NCBI GenBank assembly: GCA_964516845.1
Contig: CAZEXP010000001.1
Coordinates: 62,001 to 126,000, forward strand
Direction of reading: 5' to 3'
DNA: 64,000 nt
Source: JAPEKQ01 sp964516845
Lineage (GTDB): Bacteria; Joyebacterota; Joyebacteria; Joyebacterales; Joyebacteraceae
Shown here: positions 16,474 to 25,021 of the stretch, piece after piece
How positions within the stretch are numbered: position 1 is the first letter of the stretch
Layout: every line of letters begins with the position of its first letter
Program-made: the position numbers and the translations under genes
Notes under the pieces: model-generated
Database searches by the model: none
What the model was told of the DNA's origin: nothing
What the model saw: only the letters and a program-made list of their open reading frames with translations

Positions 16474-18237
16474 ATGAACGTTGACCGGCACCTGATCACT
16501 GAGACGCTGACGGCATGGCTGTCGAGGTCCATGATCGTCGTCGCCGGTATCGCGGCGGCCTCGCTGATCGTGGAGTATGGGTTCTTCCTCGACCGCGGGG
16601 CGGTGGCCGCACTTCACTTCATCGACATGTGCATCGTCGGGACGTTCATAGTCAACGCGGTGGTCAGGTTCTGGTTTGCCCGCGACAAGCTCTCGTTCCT
16701 GAAGGCCCGCTGGCCCATAGCCGTCATCGTCCTGCTCATTGGTGTCCTGCTGATCGTCGTGGCGGTTCTTCGCAGCCGGGGACAGCTCGCGCCGTTCCTC
16801 GAGGAACGGACGGTCTTCTCGATCGCAAGGGGCTACATCCTCGTACTGCAGATGTCCATTGTCTTCTTCATCCTCGGCGAGATGATCCGGGTCAACCGCC
16901 GGATGGCCTCCCTGCGGGTCAGGCCGGCGCGGACCGTCATGCTTTCGTTCGTCTTCGTGATCCTCATGGGCTCACTGCTTCTGGCGGTGCCCCGGGCAAC
17001 ACCCGGTGGAGAGATACCGGTCCTCGATGCCTTCTTCACGGCGACCTCCGCAGTCTGCGTGACCGGACTGACCGTGAGGGACACGGGCAGCGACTTCACG
17101 TCATTCGGTCACGGTGTGATCCTGGCGCTCATCCAGATCGGCGGGCTGGGGCTGATCACGTTCACCGCGTTCTTCGCGATCGTGATGCGACGAGGGCTTG
17201 GCGTGAAGGAGACCCTGGTCCTGCGCGGGATGCTCACCTTTGAGACGGTCGGCCGGATCGGGCGGACGCTCAAGTATATGATCGGGCTGACGCTGGGACT
17301 CGAAGCGATCGGCGCGCTCGCGCTCTTCCTGCTGTCGCGCGGCGACTTCGGCGACACGGGCGAGGCCGTTCGTGTGTCGGTCTTCCACTCCATCTCGGCG
17401 TTCTGCAACGCCGGCCTGTCCCTCTTTGCGACGAGCTTCGAGCGATATGCGGACAACATCCCCATCAACCTCGTGATGACATCGCTGATCATCGTGGGCG
17501 GACTCGGATTCCCGGTGTTGATGAACGCGCTGGGGCGCCGTCCCCTCGCGGCAAGGAAGGCGAGCAGGCGCTGGTCGCTTCATACGCGCGTGGTTGTCAC
17601 GATGACGGCGTTGCTGCTCGTCTCGGGAACGCTCTTGTTCTACCTGCTCGAACGCAACGGCATCCTGTTCGGGTGCTCGGTGGGCGAGGGGCTTCTCAAA
17701 TCGTACTTCGCATCGGTCACGGCGCGGACGGCCGGCTTCAACACGGTGCGTACCGCCTGGCTCGGACTGCCGACTCTGTTCATGCTGGCCGCGCTGATGT
17801 TCATCGGCGGGTCGCCGGGCGGAACGGCCGGTGGCGTGAAGACATCGACGCTGGGCATCGTGCTGGCATCGGTCTTCGCCACCTTCAGCGGACGCGACCG
17901 GGTCGAGCTTTACCACCGTCGCGTTCCGGACCTCGTCGTGCGCGAGGCGCTCGTGGTCGTGGCGATGGGGATTCTCGTCGTGAGCTTCGGCGTATTCGTG
18001 CTCCTGACTGTCGAGGATTTGGCTTTGAGCGACGCTTTCTTTGAAGTAGTCTCGGCTTTCGGAACGGTCGGGCTCTCGACCGGTGTGACGCCGGGCCTCT
18101 CGGCGGCTGGGAAGATCGTTCTCATGCTCATCATGCTGACGGGTCGGATCGGTCCGTTGACGCTGGCGCTGGCGATCGGGCAGCGCGGCGAGAGGCATCT
18201 CTACGACTATCCTGAGGAGAGGGTGGTCATCGGCTAG
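16474..18237 (+). CDS. K+ (or Na+/K+) uptake channel subunit, KtrB/TrkH family, with extra N-terminal membrane domain
   Basis: 587 residues. The C-terminal 430 or so residues carry the four pore repeats of the Trk/Ktr/HKT superfamily with selectivity-filter glycines in TSAVCVTGLTV, SAFCNAGLSL, TARTAGFNTV and SAFGTVGLSTG. Before them lie about 150 residues with four hydrophobic helices (for example MIVVAGIAAASLIVEYGFF and WPIAVIVLLIGVLLIVVAVL), which ordinary KtrB lacks. The next gene is the matching RCK subunit, so the pair forms a complete Ktr-like system. KtrB fits better than TrkH by overall pattern; ion selectivity is not proven. Confidence 0.88.
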   Translation: MNVDRHLITETLTAWLSRSMIVVAGIAAASLIVEYGFFLDRGAVAALHFIDMCIVGTFIVNAVVRFWFARDKLSFLKARWPIAVIVLLIGVLLIVVAVLRSRGQLAPFLEERTVFSIARGYILVLQMSIVFFILGEMIRVNRRMASLRVRPARTVMLSFVFVILMGSLLLAVPRATPGGEIPVLDAFFTATSAVCVTGLTVRDTGSDFTSFGHGVILALIQIGGLGLITFTAFFAIVMRRGLGVKETLVLRGMLTFETVGRIGRTLKYMIGLTLGLEAIGALALFLLSRGDFGDTGEAVRVSVFHSISAFCNAGLSLFATSFERYADNIPINLVMTSLIIVGGLGFPVLMNALGRRPLAARKASRRWSLHTRVVVTMTALLLVSGTLLFYLLERNGILFGCSVGEGLLKSYFASVTARTAGFNTVRTAWLGLPTLFMLAALMFIGGSPGGTAGGVKTSTLGIVLASVFATFSGRDRVELYHRRVPDLVVREALVVVAMGILVVSFGVFVLLTVEDLALSDAFFEVVSAFGTVGLSTGVTPGLSAAGKIVLMLIMLTGRIGPLTLALAIGQRGERHLYDYPEERVVIG

Positions 18238-18296
18238 TCGCCGGCGGTTCGATGAGCCGGACGGTTCAATGACTGCTGCGGCGCACGGAGGTGACC

Positions 18297-18971
18297 ATGA
18301 AGAGATTCGCGGTGATCGGACTGGGGCTTCTGGGTCGTACGGTGGCCCGGGAACTCTCGCAACGAGGCGCCGAGGTCATCGCCATTGACCTCGAGCAGGA
18401 CCTCGTGGATGCCGTGGCGGACCACGTGGCTCTGGCGGTGCGTCTCGATTCGACGAACCGCGACGCGCTCCTCTCACAGGGGATCGACAAGGTGGATGCG
18501 GCGGTCATCGCCATCGGCGAGAATTTTCAGGCCGCCGTTCTCACGACTGCGCTCGTCAAGGAGTTCGGGGTGCCGAGGGTCATCTCGCGGGCGGTGACGG
18601 AGGACGAGGCGAAGATCCTCAAGCTCGTCAAGGCCGACGAGGTCATTCTCGTGGAGGAATGGGTCGCTCGGAAGCTGTCGCAGAGCATCCTGTCACCGAG
18701 TCTGATGGACGTTGTGGAACTCGGGCCGGGGCTGAGTCTCGGACGGATCCGCGCCTCGAAGGAGATGTGGGGGAAGAGCCTGGCGGCGCTCAAGTTCAGG
18801 CAGCGGTACGGTCTGAGTGTCGTCGCCATGATCAAGGCGGTGTCGGAAGGACGGCAGACGCCCGAGACGCTGATCCCGGATCCGGAGGCGATCATCGATC
18901 AGGGCGACGTCCTGCTGGTCGAGGGCGACGACGAGGCGATTGAGAGACTGGCATCAGAGGACAAGGACTGA
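18297..18971 (+). CDS. KtrA/TrkA-type RCK regulatory subunit
   Basis: About 224 residues: a single RCK unit made of an N-terminal Rossmann domain (RFAVIGLGLLGRTVARELSQRG, with VIAIDLEQDLVD for the adenosine ribose) and a C-terminal RCK_C domain from about residue 140. It is a cytosolic gating ring that binds ATP/ADP or NAD(H) and opens the KtrB pore. ATG 18297 is chosen because CGGAGG lies 5 bases upstream; GTG 18291 would be inside that site. It follows the pore gene by 59 bp and precedes asnS by 2 bp. Confidence 0.92.
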   Translation: MKRFAVIGLGLLGRTVARELSQRGAEVIAIDLEQDLVDAVADHVALAVRLDSTNRDALLSQGIDKVDAAVIAIGENFQAAVLTTALVKEFGVPRVISRAVTEDEAKILKLVKADEVILVEEWVARKLSQSILSPSLMDVVELGPGLSLGRIRASKEMWGKSLAALKFRQRYGLSVVAMIKAVSEGRQTPETLIPDPEAIIDQGDVLLVEGDDEAIERLASEDKD

Positions 18972-18973
18972 TC

Positions 18974-20269
18974 ATGACCGGCTGCACATACATCGAGGAT
19001 ATTGCACAACACGAGGGGCAGCAGGTCACGCTGCAGGGATGGCTGGTCGGCCGGCGGTCGAGCGGGAAGATCATCTTCCTGCAGTTCCGTGACGGGACCG
19101 GGTTCATCCAGTGCGTCGCGGGCCGCGGCGATATCGGGGATGAGCTGTTCGAGCGCGCCGACCATCTTCCGATCGAGTCCGCGATCCGTGTGACGGGGGA
19201 GGCGCGGGCGGACGCCCGCGCGCCGAGCGGGTTCGAGCTGGGGCTTCAGGGGCTCGAGGTCGTGCATGAGGCCGAGGAGTACCCGATCGGCCGGAAGGAG
19301 CATGGCGACTCCTTCCTGCTCGATCATCGTCATCTCTGGATCCGGCAGTCGCAGCAGTTTGCGGTGCTTCGGATCCGCGCCGCGATCGTCTCGGCCGTCC
19401 GCGAGTATCTCGACGGGCACGGCTATCTCAATATCGACACGCCGATCCTCACGCCGGCTGCCTGCGAGGGTACGACCACTCTCTTCGAGACCGAGTATTT
19501 CGACGAGAAGGCCTATCTGACGCAGAGCGGTCAGCTCTACAACGAGGCCACCGCGATGGCGTTCGGACGCGTCTACTGCTTCGGTCCGGCGCTGCGCGCC
19601 GAGAAGTCGAAGACGCGCCGCCACCTCATCGAGTTCTGGCAGGTCGAGCCGGAGATCGCGTACGCGACGCTCGATGACATCCTTGACATCCAGGAGGAAC
19701 TCGTCTGTTTCGTGGTCGAGCGCCTGCTTCGCGACCGGAGGCCGGAGTTCGCGATGCTCAAGCGCGACCTCGCGCTACTCGAACGAGTCAAGGCGCCGTT
19801 CCCGCGCGTCACATACACGGAGATGGTCGACCTGCTCCACGAGAAGGGGACCGAGTTCACGTGGGGAGATGATTTCGGGGCGCCCGATGAGGCAGTGCTC
19901 TCGGAATCGTTCGACCGCCCGTTCATGGTCACGCGCTATCCGCGGAGCGTGAAGCCGTTCTACATGGCGATCGATCCGGGCGACGAGCGTCTGACCCTGT
20001 CGGTCGACATGCTGGCTCCGGAGGGATACGGCGAGATCGTTGGTGGAGGCGAGCGACTTGCGGATCTGGCGGCGCTCGAGGCGGCGGTCGACGCCGGGGC
20101 GCTCCCGCGCGCCGATTACGAATGGTATCTCGACCTGAGACGGTACGGCTCGGTGCCGCATGCCGGATTCGGCATGGGGATCGAGCGGCTGACGACGTGG
20201 GTCTGCGGCATCCACCACATCCGGGAAACGATCGCGTTCCCGAGGATGCTCAACCGCCTCCGCCCGTAG
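18974..20269 (+). CDS. asnS: Asparaginyl-tRNA synthetase
   Basis: A 431-residue class II aminoacyl-tRNA synthetase. An OB-fold anticodon-binding domain (about 1-105, QVTLQGWLVGRRSSGKIIFL) is followed by the catalytic core with RHLWIRQSQQFAVLRIR (about 114-130), EGTTTLF, YLTQSGQLYNEATAMAFGRV and motif 3 GFGMGIERLTTWV near the end. RHLWIR and the sequence around motif 2 are AsnRS-like rather than AspRS-like. It is placed directly behind the K+ uptake genes, probably by chance of operon fusion. Confidence 0.9.
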   Translation: MTGCTYIEDIAQHEGQQVTLQGWLVGRRSSGKIIFLQFRDGTGFIQCVAGRGDIGDELFERADHLPIESAIRVTGEARADARAPSGFELGLQGLEVVHEAEEYPIGRKEHGDSFLLDHRHLWIRQSQQFAVLRIRAAIVSAVREYLDGHGYLNIDTPILTPAACEGTTTLFETEYFDEKAYLTQSGQLYNEATAMAFGRVYCFGPALRAEKSKTRRHLIEFWQVEPEIAYATLDDILDIQEELVCFVVERLLRDRRPEFAMLKRDLALLERVKAPFPRVTYTEMVDLLHEKGTEFTWGDDFGAPDEAVLSESFDRPFMVTRYPRSVKPFYMAIDPGDERLTLSVDMLAPEGYGEIVGGGERLADLAALEAAVDAGALPRADYEWYLDLRRYGSVPHAGFGMGIERLTTWVCGIHHIRETIAFPRMLNRLRP

Positions 20270-20340
20270 ATCACCGGCGGTGGATCCGACGAACGGGACC
20301 GGCGCGGGCGCGAACTGACAGAACAAGCGAACGACACATG

Positions 20341-20372
20341 GAACAGGCCGGCGATTTCCCGCCGGCCTGTTC
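20341..20372. terminator. Bidirectional terminator between asnS and glnA
   Basis: Perfect 13-bp stem: GAACAGGCCGGCG (20341-20353) with its complement at 20360-20372, loop ATTTCC. It lies between two convergent genes and can serve both. Confidence 0.75.
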
Positions 20373-20395
20373 GCGTTCCGTCTGTGAGAGTGCGG

Positions 20396-21859
20396 CTAGC
20401 AGTCGAAGAAGAGCCGATACTCGGTCGGGTGGGGTCTCGTCCGGACCTCCTCAGCCTCGCGCGACTTCTGCTCGATCCACGTGTCGACGAATGCGTTCGG
20501 GAAGGCGCCGGTGTCCGTGAGGAAGGCGCAGTCGGCGCGGAGCTCGTCGAGCGCTTCCTCGAGACGCGCCGGGAGCGGAACGATGTGAGCCCGCTCAGCC
20601 TCGGGAAGGGAGTGCAGGTCGACGTCGAATGGTCCGTGTCCGCTCGTGGTCGGGTCGATCTTCCGCTCCATGCCGTCGAGTCCCGCCGAGAGCAGAGCGG
20701 CCATGGACAGATACGGGTTGCCGGTCGCGTCTGACGGTCGGTACTCGATGGTCTTGGTCGAGGGCTCGGTGGCGTACGCCGGGATGCGGATGGCGGCGCT
20801 CCGGTTCCCGGCCGAGAAGAAGAGATTCGTGGGGGCCTCGAAGCCCGGGCGGAGCCGGCGGTAGGAGTTCGTGCTCGGGTTCGTGATCGCCGCGAGCGCG
20901 CGGCCGTGCTGGAGGATGCCGCCGATGAAGTGAAGCGCCTTCTCGGAGAGGCCCGCGTAGCCGGATGCGTCATAGAACACCGGCTGGCCGTCACGCTCCA
21001 GCCTGACGTGGAAGTGCATTCCGTTGCCGCTTTCGAAGGCGAGGGGCTTGGGCATGAACGTAGCGGCGGCGCCCCATGCGTCCGCCGTGTTCCGGATGAT
21101 GTACTTGCTGAGGAGCAGATTGTCGGCTGCCGTCACGAGCGGTTCCCCATTGACCTCGATCTCGACCTGTCCGGGGGCTCCGTTCTCGTGGTGGTGGTAC
21201 TTCACGGGGACGCCGGCCTCGATCATGGCCATCGTCATCTCGTTCCGGAGGTTCCAGGTCATGTCCGCCGGCGGGATGGCATGGTAGCCACGGCCGGGAG
21301 CGATGCGGTATCCGGGGTGTGATCGCTCGTCGCGGTCGAACCAGCCCGCCTCGAGGGATTCGACGGAGTAGTAGGAGCCCTCGTTCGCCTCCGCGTAGTC
21401 CACGCTCGTGAAGATGTAGAACTCGAGTTCCGGACTCCAGATGCTCGTGTCGGCGTGGCCCGAGTCGGCGAGAGCCTGCGCGGCCCTCGATGCGATGACG
21501 CGTGGGTCGCGGTCGAAGGTCTGTCGCGTGTCCGCCTCTGCGGCCGTTCCGAGAACGCAGACCGTCGGCTCGGCAGCGAAGGGATCGACATTGGCGGTGG
21601 TCAGATCGGGGATGAGAACCATGTCGCCGCGCTCCACGGTCTTGAACCCGGGAACGCTCGATCCGTCGAATCCGACCCCGTCGATGAAGGTGGAGGGAGC
21701 GAGCGTGGCCACCGGAAGGGTCACGTGATGCCAACGGCCCGGGAGATCGGCGAAGCGCAGATCGAGCATCGAAACGCCGGCCTCCTGAAGAAGCTGAATG
21801 AAGTCGGTCGGGTTGGCCGCCGCGCGAAGGCGTGTCGCTAATTCGTTGAGATGCCGCAT
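20396..21859 (-). CDS. glnA: Type I glutamine synthetase
   Basis: 487 residues; ATP-dependent formation of glutamine from glutamate and ammonia. Signatures in order: VGFDGSSVPGF near residue 65, SPELEFYIF (about 143), KYHHHENGAPGQVEIE (about 221), NGMHFHVRL (about 281), NPSTNSYRRLRPGFEAP (about 332) and RIPAYATEPSTKTIEYRPSD. The segment aligned with the adenylylated Tyr loop of enterobacterial GlnA (NLYDLP) reads VDLHSLPEAE, so the target Tyr is replaced and classic adenylylation is unlikely. It is the only minus-strand gene here, with its own promoter and an AGGAGA site. Confidence 0.96.
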   Translation of the reverse strand: MRHLNELATRLRAAANPTDFIQLLQEAGVSMLDLRFADLPGRWHHVTLPVATLAPSTFIDGVGFDGSSVPGFKTVERGDMVLIPDLTTANVDPFAAEPTVCVLGTAAEADTRQTFDRDPRVIASRAAQALADSGHADTSIWSPELEFYIFTSVDYAEANEGSYYSVESLEAGWFDRDERSHPGYRIAPGRGYHAIPPADMTWNLRNEMTMAMIEAGVPVKYHHHENGAPGQVEIEVNGEPLVTAADNLLLSKYIIRNTADAWGAAATFMPKPLAFESGNGMHFHVRLERDGQPVFYDASGYAGLSEKALHFIGGILQHGRALAAITNPSTNSYRRLRPGFEAPTNLFFSAGNRSAAIRIPAYATEPSTKTIEYRPSDATGNPYLSMAALLSAGLDGMERKIDPTTSGHGPFDVDLHSLPEAERAHIVPLPARLEEALDELRADCAFLTDTGAFPNAFVDTWIEQKSREAEEVRTRPHPTEYRLFFDC

Positions 21860-22010
21860 CGAAGGTCTCCTGTGTCGGTGCCTTATGCCCGCACCCGGGT
21901 CATGCGAATGAAAGGGCGTGGCCGTGTGGCCCCGCCCTCATGATGGATCTCCTGGTTCGTCACTCCGGGAACCGGCCCGACGGCGGGCTCACCCGAAGTC
22001 GCATCGTATT

Positions 22011-22039
22011 AGTATACCGCCCGTCATGGGCGTAGTCAA
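22011..22039 (-). promoter_or_regulatory. Sigma70-type promoter for glnA
   Basis: On the minus strand TTGACT (22034-22039), 17-bp spacer, TATACT (22011-22016). It points toward glnA, giving a leader of about 145 nt. Confidence 0.75.
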
Positions 22040-22064
22040 CCGTCCCGGGGAGGGGTGAAACGGC

Positions 22065-22094
22065 TTGACACTCGCATCTTGGGGCGTTTAGATT
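22065..22094 (+). promoter_or_regulatory. Divergent promoter for the cyclophilin operon
   Basis: TTGACA (22065-22070), 18-bp spacer, TAGATT (22089-22094). The transcript leader of about 120 nt holds a small hairpin (GCCGGAG 22160-22166 with CTCCGGC 22172-22178). Apart from this and the glnA promoter nothing else is recognised in the 364-bp region 21860-22223. Confidence 0.65.
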
Positions 22095-22223
22095 GAATGC
22101 ACGCGGTAGGTTGCAGGCCCGCGAATGCATGCGTATGACCGGGCGTCTAACTCAACATCGCCGGAGTCGATCTCCGGCATGTCATGTTTCACTGGGAACA
22201 GAGAAGAGGGAAGGAGAACGGAC

Positions 22224-22952
22224 ATGTTCAGGATCAGTCGCACGGCATTGCCCGTTGCCGCCGCGCTTGTTGGCGTGGCACTGCTCACGCTCGGCGCATG
22301 CGCCGGGGACGAGACGTCCGCGACCACCGGGGCGAAGATGGAGGTTGAGACGAAGTCAGCGCCGGCCGCGCCCGCCACGGAGGAGACCGCTGTGACCGCA
22401 ACTCTGACCTACTTCGAAGGCGGCAAGGCCGTGAGCGCCACGGCGACGACCAAGGAAGTTCCCTACCTGGCGCCGGGACGGAAGCTGGCCACGATGGAGA
22501 CGACCAAGGGCACGGTCGTGTTGGAACTGTGGGAGGAGAAGGCCCCGAACACGGTGTTGAACTTCGTCTATCTCGCGAACAGCGGTAAGTACGACGGCGT
22601 GGAGTTTCATCGGGTCATCCCGGGCTTCATGGTGCAGACCGGTGACGTCGAGCACAAGGGCGGCTTCGGTGGCCCCGGCTACTCGATCCCCGGTGAGTTC
22701 GACAGGTCGCTCAGCCACACCGAGGGCGTGCTCTCGATGGCGCGGAGCAACGATCGCGACTCGGGCGGAAGCCAGTTCTTCATCATGCTCGATGCGGCGT
22801 CTCATCTCGATGGCGACTACGCTGCCTTCGGCAAGGTCGTGTCCGGCATGGACGTGATCCACAGCATCAAGAAGGGCGATTCCTCGCGCAACGGCACGGT
22901 CGACGATCCCGACACCATCGTGACGATCCGCGTCGAGACGGTTCCCGAGTAG
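22224..22952 (+). CDS. Peptidyl-prolyl isomerase, cyclophilin type, lipoprotein
   Basis: A 242-residue exported cyclophilin that speeds cis-trans isomerisation of proline bonds in envelope proteins. The signal peptide ends in a lipobox LLTLGAC (Cys about 23). A low-complexity Thr/Ala linker to about residue 75 leads into the cyclophilin domain: FHRVIPGFMVQTGD (catalytic Arg), GGSQFFIML and AAFGKVVSGMDVI. ATG 22224 is chosen for its AAGGAG site and for the signal peptide it exposes; longer in-frame versions would cover the leader hairpin. It heads a row with two TPR proteins. Confidence 0.92.
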   Translation: MFRISRTALPVAAALVGVALLTLGACAGDETSATTGAKMEVETKSAPAAPATEETAVTATLTYFEGGKAVSATATTKEVPYLAPGRKLATMETTKGTVVLELWEEKAPNTVLNFVYLANSGKYDGVEFHRVIPGFMVQTGDVEHKGGFGGPGYSIPGEFDRSLSHTEGVLSMARSNDRDSGGSQFFIMLDAASHLDGDYAAFGKVVSGMDVIHSIKKGDSSRNGTVDDPDTIVTIRVETVPE

Positions 22953-22979
22953 CATCAGCCGCATGGGAGGTTCCACACG

Positions 22980-23612
22980 ATGATACGGACCGGAACAGCG
23001 GTGGTCGCGCTTGTCCTCGCTATCACTGTCGCGGGGAGCGCCGGAGCGCAGATCGTGTCCGGCGCGATGACCGGCGCAACGACCGAGGAGATCATAGCGC
23101 GGATGCACGAACTCGAGGCCGCCGTGGACGGCACGCCCGAGAGCGCGCCACTGAGGATCGAGCTCGGCAATGTCTACTACGAATCCAACATGTACGAGCA
23201 GGCCGAGGCGCAGTATCTCGCGGTGACGAAGATGGACTCGACGCACGCGGGAGCGCACCTGAACCTCGGAACGCTCTACACGGACATGGGGAAGGTCGAT
23301 GCCGCCGTGCACGAACTCGAGATCGCGCTGTCCCTGGATCCGGAGAACGCGATGATCGTGACGAACCTCGGCAGCGCCTACTACGCGACGCAGCGCTTCT
23401 CGGACGCGATGGACATGTACCGCGTCGCGCTTCATCTGGATCCGAACAACGTTGAGGCGCACTTCAACATGGGTGTGGCTTTTGCTGACGCTCAGATCTT
23501 CGATGAGGCCGTCACCGAGTGGCAGCGTGTCATCGAACTGGATCCCGATGGCACCGCAGCACAGGTCTGCCGGGACAACATACAGATGATCAACGAGTTC
23601 CGCGGCAAGTGA
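22980..23612 (+). CDS. Exported tetratricopeptide-repeat protein
   Basis: 210 residues. A cleavable signal peptide (VVALVLAITVAGSAGAQ, cut after GAQ or before it) is followed by about four TPR units, recognisable from A-x-L-x-P-x-N patterns such as LNLGTLYTDMGKVDAAVHEL and FNMGVAFADAQIFDEAV. It is probably periplasmic and a protein-protein scaffold. Partners are unknown. It follows the cyclophilin gene by 27 bp with its own GGGAGG site. Confidence 0.82.
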   Translation: MIRTGTAVVALVLAITVAGSAGAQIVSGAMTGATTEEIIARMHELEAAVDGTPESAPLRIELGNVYYESNMYEQAEAQYLAVTKMDSTHAGAHLNLGTLYTDMGKVDAAVHELEIALSLDPENAMIVTNLGSAYYATQRFSDAMDMYRVALHLDPNNVEAHFNMGVAFADAQIFDEAVTEWQRVIELDPDGTAAQVCRDNIQMINEFRGK

Positions 23613-23664
23613 GCCTGAGAACCGAGGACAGCGGACCGTACTCGCATAGACAGGGGTGCACCAA

Positions 23665-24816
23665 ATGGATGGTAAGAGACTCTTCGTCGCCCTCGCACTG
23701 GTAGCGGTCGTGGCCCTCGCGGGTTGTGTGCCGCCCCCTGAGGGCGCGGCCGATGCAACAGTTGAGGGCGCGGCGACCACGGTCGATCCGACCGCGGTGA
23801 CGCCGGCGCAGCGCGCCTACATCAACGCCACGGAATTCTATCGCGTGCGTGAGCTGGGGAAGGCGATAGAGAACTTCGAGCGGGCCACGGAGCTTGATCC
23901 GATGTACGTCGACCCGCTGTACGGGCTCGGCCGGATCTATCTCGTTGACACGCAGGAGTTCGACAAGGCGCTCGCGATGTACGAGCGCGCGAAGGACCTG
24001 GCTCCCGGTGATGCGTTCTCGCATTCATCGCTGGCGTACGCGTACTTCGTGATGGGGCGCTACCAGGATTGTGTCGACGAGTACGTCATGGCGGTGCAGA
24101 TCAAGCGGGATGACGCCGATGCGTTCCTGAATCTCGGGTATGCATATGAGAAGATGGAGATGGACCTGGCCGCGATCGAGGCGTATCGCCGGGCTCAGGA
24201 ACTGATGCCCGACGACACGCGCGCCTCGCAGTCGCTGGCGCACATCTACTACCGCGCGGGTCTCTACGACCAGGCGATCATGTCGTACGAGAAGGTCCGC
24301 GCCCGCGGGCAGGCGAGCAACTACACGCTTTCGACGCTCGGCTTTCTCTACATGAAGGTCGGGGACGGCGCGAAGGCGGAGGCTCTGTTCCTCGCGGTGC
24401 TCCAGAGGAGCCCTGAGGACGTCGCGTCGCGCGCCAACCTCGCGAGCGTCTATCGTGAGACCGGCAACGCCGCGAAGGCGATCGAGCAGTACGAGTACCT
24501 GCATGCCGCACAGCCGAACGATGTTTCGTACATGCTGGCATTGGCTGACGCGTACAACGATGCCGGGCGATACGATTCGGCGGTCCAGATGGCGCGGAAG
24601 GTGCTTGGCGTGAGGCCGGGCGCCGGGAGCGCGTACATCGCGTGGGCCAAGGCGCTCGAGAAGCAGCAAGACTACGAGGGAGCCATCGCGAAGCTCGAGC
24701 TGGCGAAGGGCGACTCGGAGTGGCGCTCGCTCGCGATCCGTGAGATCGAGCGGCAGAACCAGCTGATCGAGATCCGGAACCAGCAGCGCGCCCGCGACCG
24801 GTGGGATCAGGGCTAG
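23665..24816 (+). CDS. TPR-repeat lipoprotein
   Basis: About 383 residues. The N-terminus FVALALVAVVALAGC is a signal peptide with lipobox LAGC. The rest is roughly nine TPR repeats (for example YGLGRIYLVDTQEFDKALAMY, SLAYAYFVMGRYQDCVDEY, NLGYAYEKMEMDLAAIEAY), ending in a charged helix rich in Gln and Arg. ATG 23665 is chosen over GTG 23656 because it gives a compact signal peptide and an AGGGG site upstream. It is likely anchored to a membrane facing the periplasm. A specific role cannot be assigned. Confidence 0.82.
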   Translation: MDGKRLFVALALVAVVALAGCVPPPEGAADATVEGAATTVDPTAVTPAQRAYINATEFYRVRELGKAIENFERATELDPMYVDPLYGLGRIYLVDTQEFDKALAMYERAKDLAPGDAFSHSSLAYAYFVMGRYQDCVDEYVMAVQIKRDDADAFLNLGYAYEKMEMDLAAIEAYRRAQELMPDDTRASQSLAHIYYRAGLYDQAIMSYEKVRARGQASNYTLSTLGFLYMKVGDGAKAEALFLAVLQRSPEDVASRANLASVYRETGNAAKAIEQYEYLHAAQPNDVSYMLALADAYNDAGRYDSAVQMARKVLGVRPGAGSAYIAWAKALEKQQDYEGAIAKLELAKGDSEWRSLAIREIERQNQLIEIRNQQRARDRWDQG

Positions 24817-24918
24817 CAGCTATGCCGGGACATCGGTTGTGCCGCGCGCGGCTCCTGCTGGAGGGCGCGGTGTGGCGTGACCGGGAGACTGTCTCCGGAT
24901 ATCAGTGACGATTCGCGG

Positions 24919-24942
24919 CGGCCGGTCCCTCGGGGCCGGCCG
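24919..24942 (+). terminator. Hairpin between TPR lipoprotein and cysteine desulfurase genes
   Basis: A GC-rich stem (CGGCCGG at 24919-24925 with CCGGCCG at 24936-24942, extended inside by a few pairs). It is a possible terminator within the 205-bp gap, where no gene is seen. Confidence 0.45.
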
Positions 24943-25021
24943 TCTGCCGACGCGTCCACAGGCGTTGGAGAGGCGCGGTCGGGAGCATGGCGGCCGGCGG
25001 CAGAGGACGGGAGACACGGGG

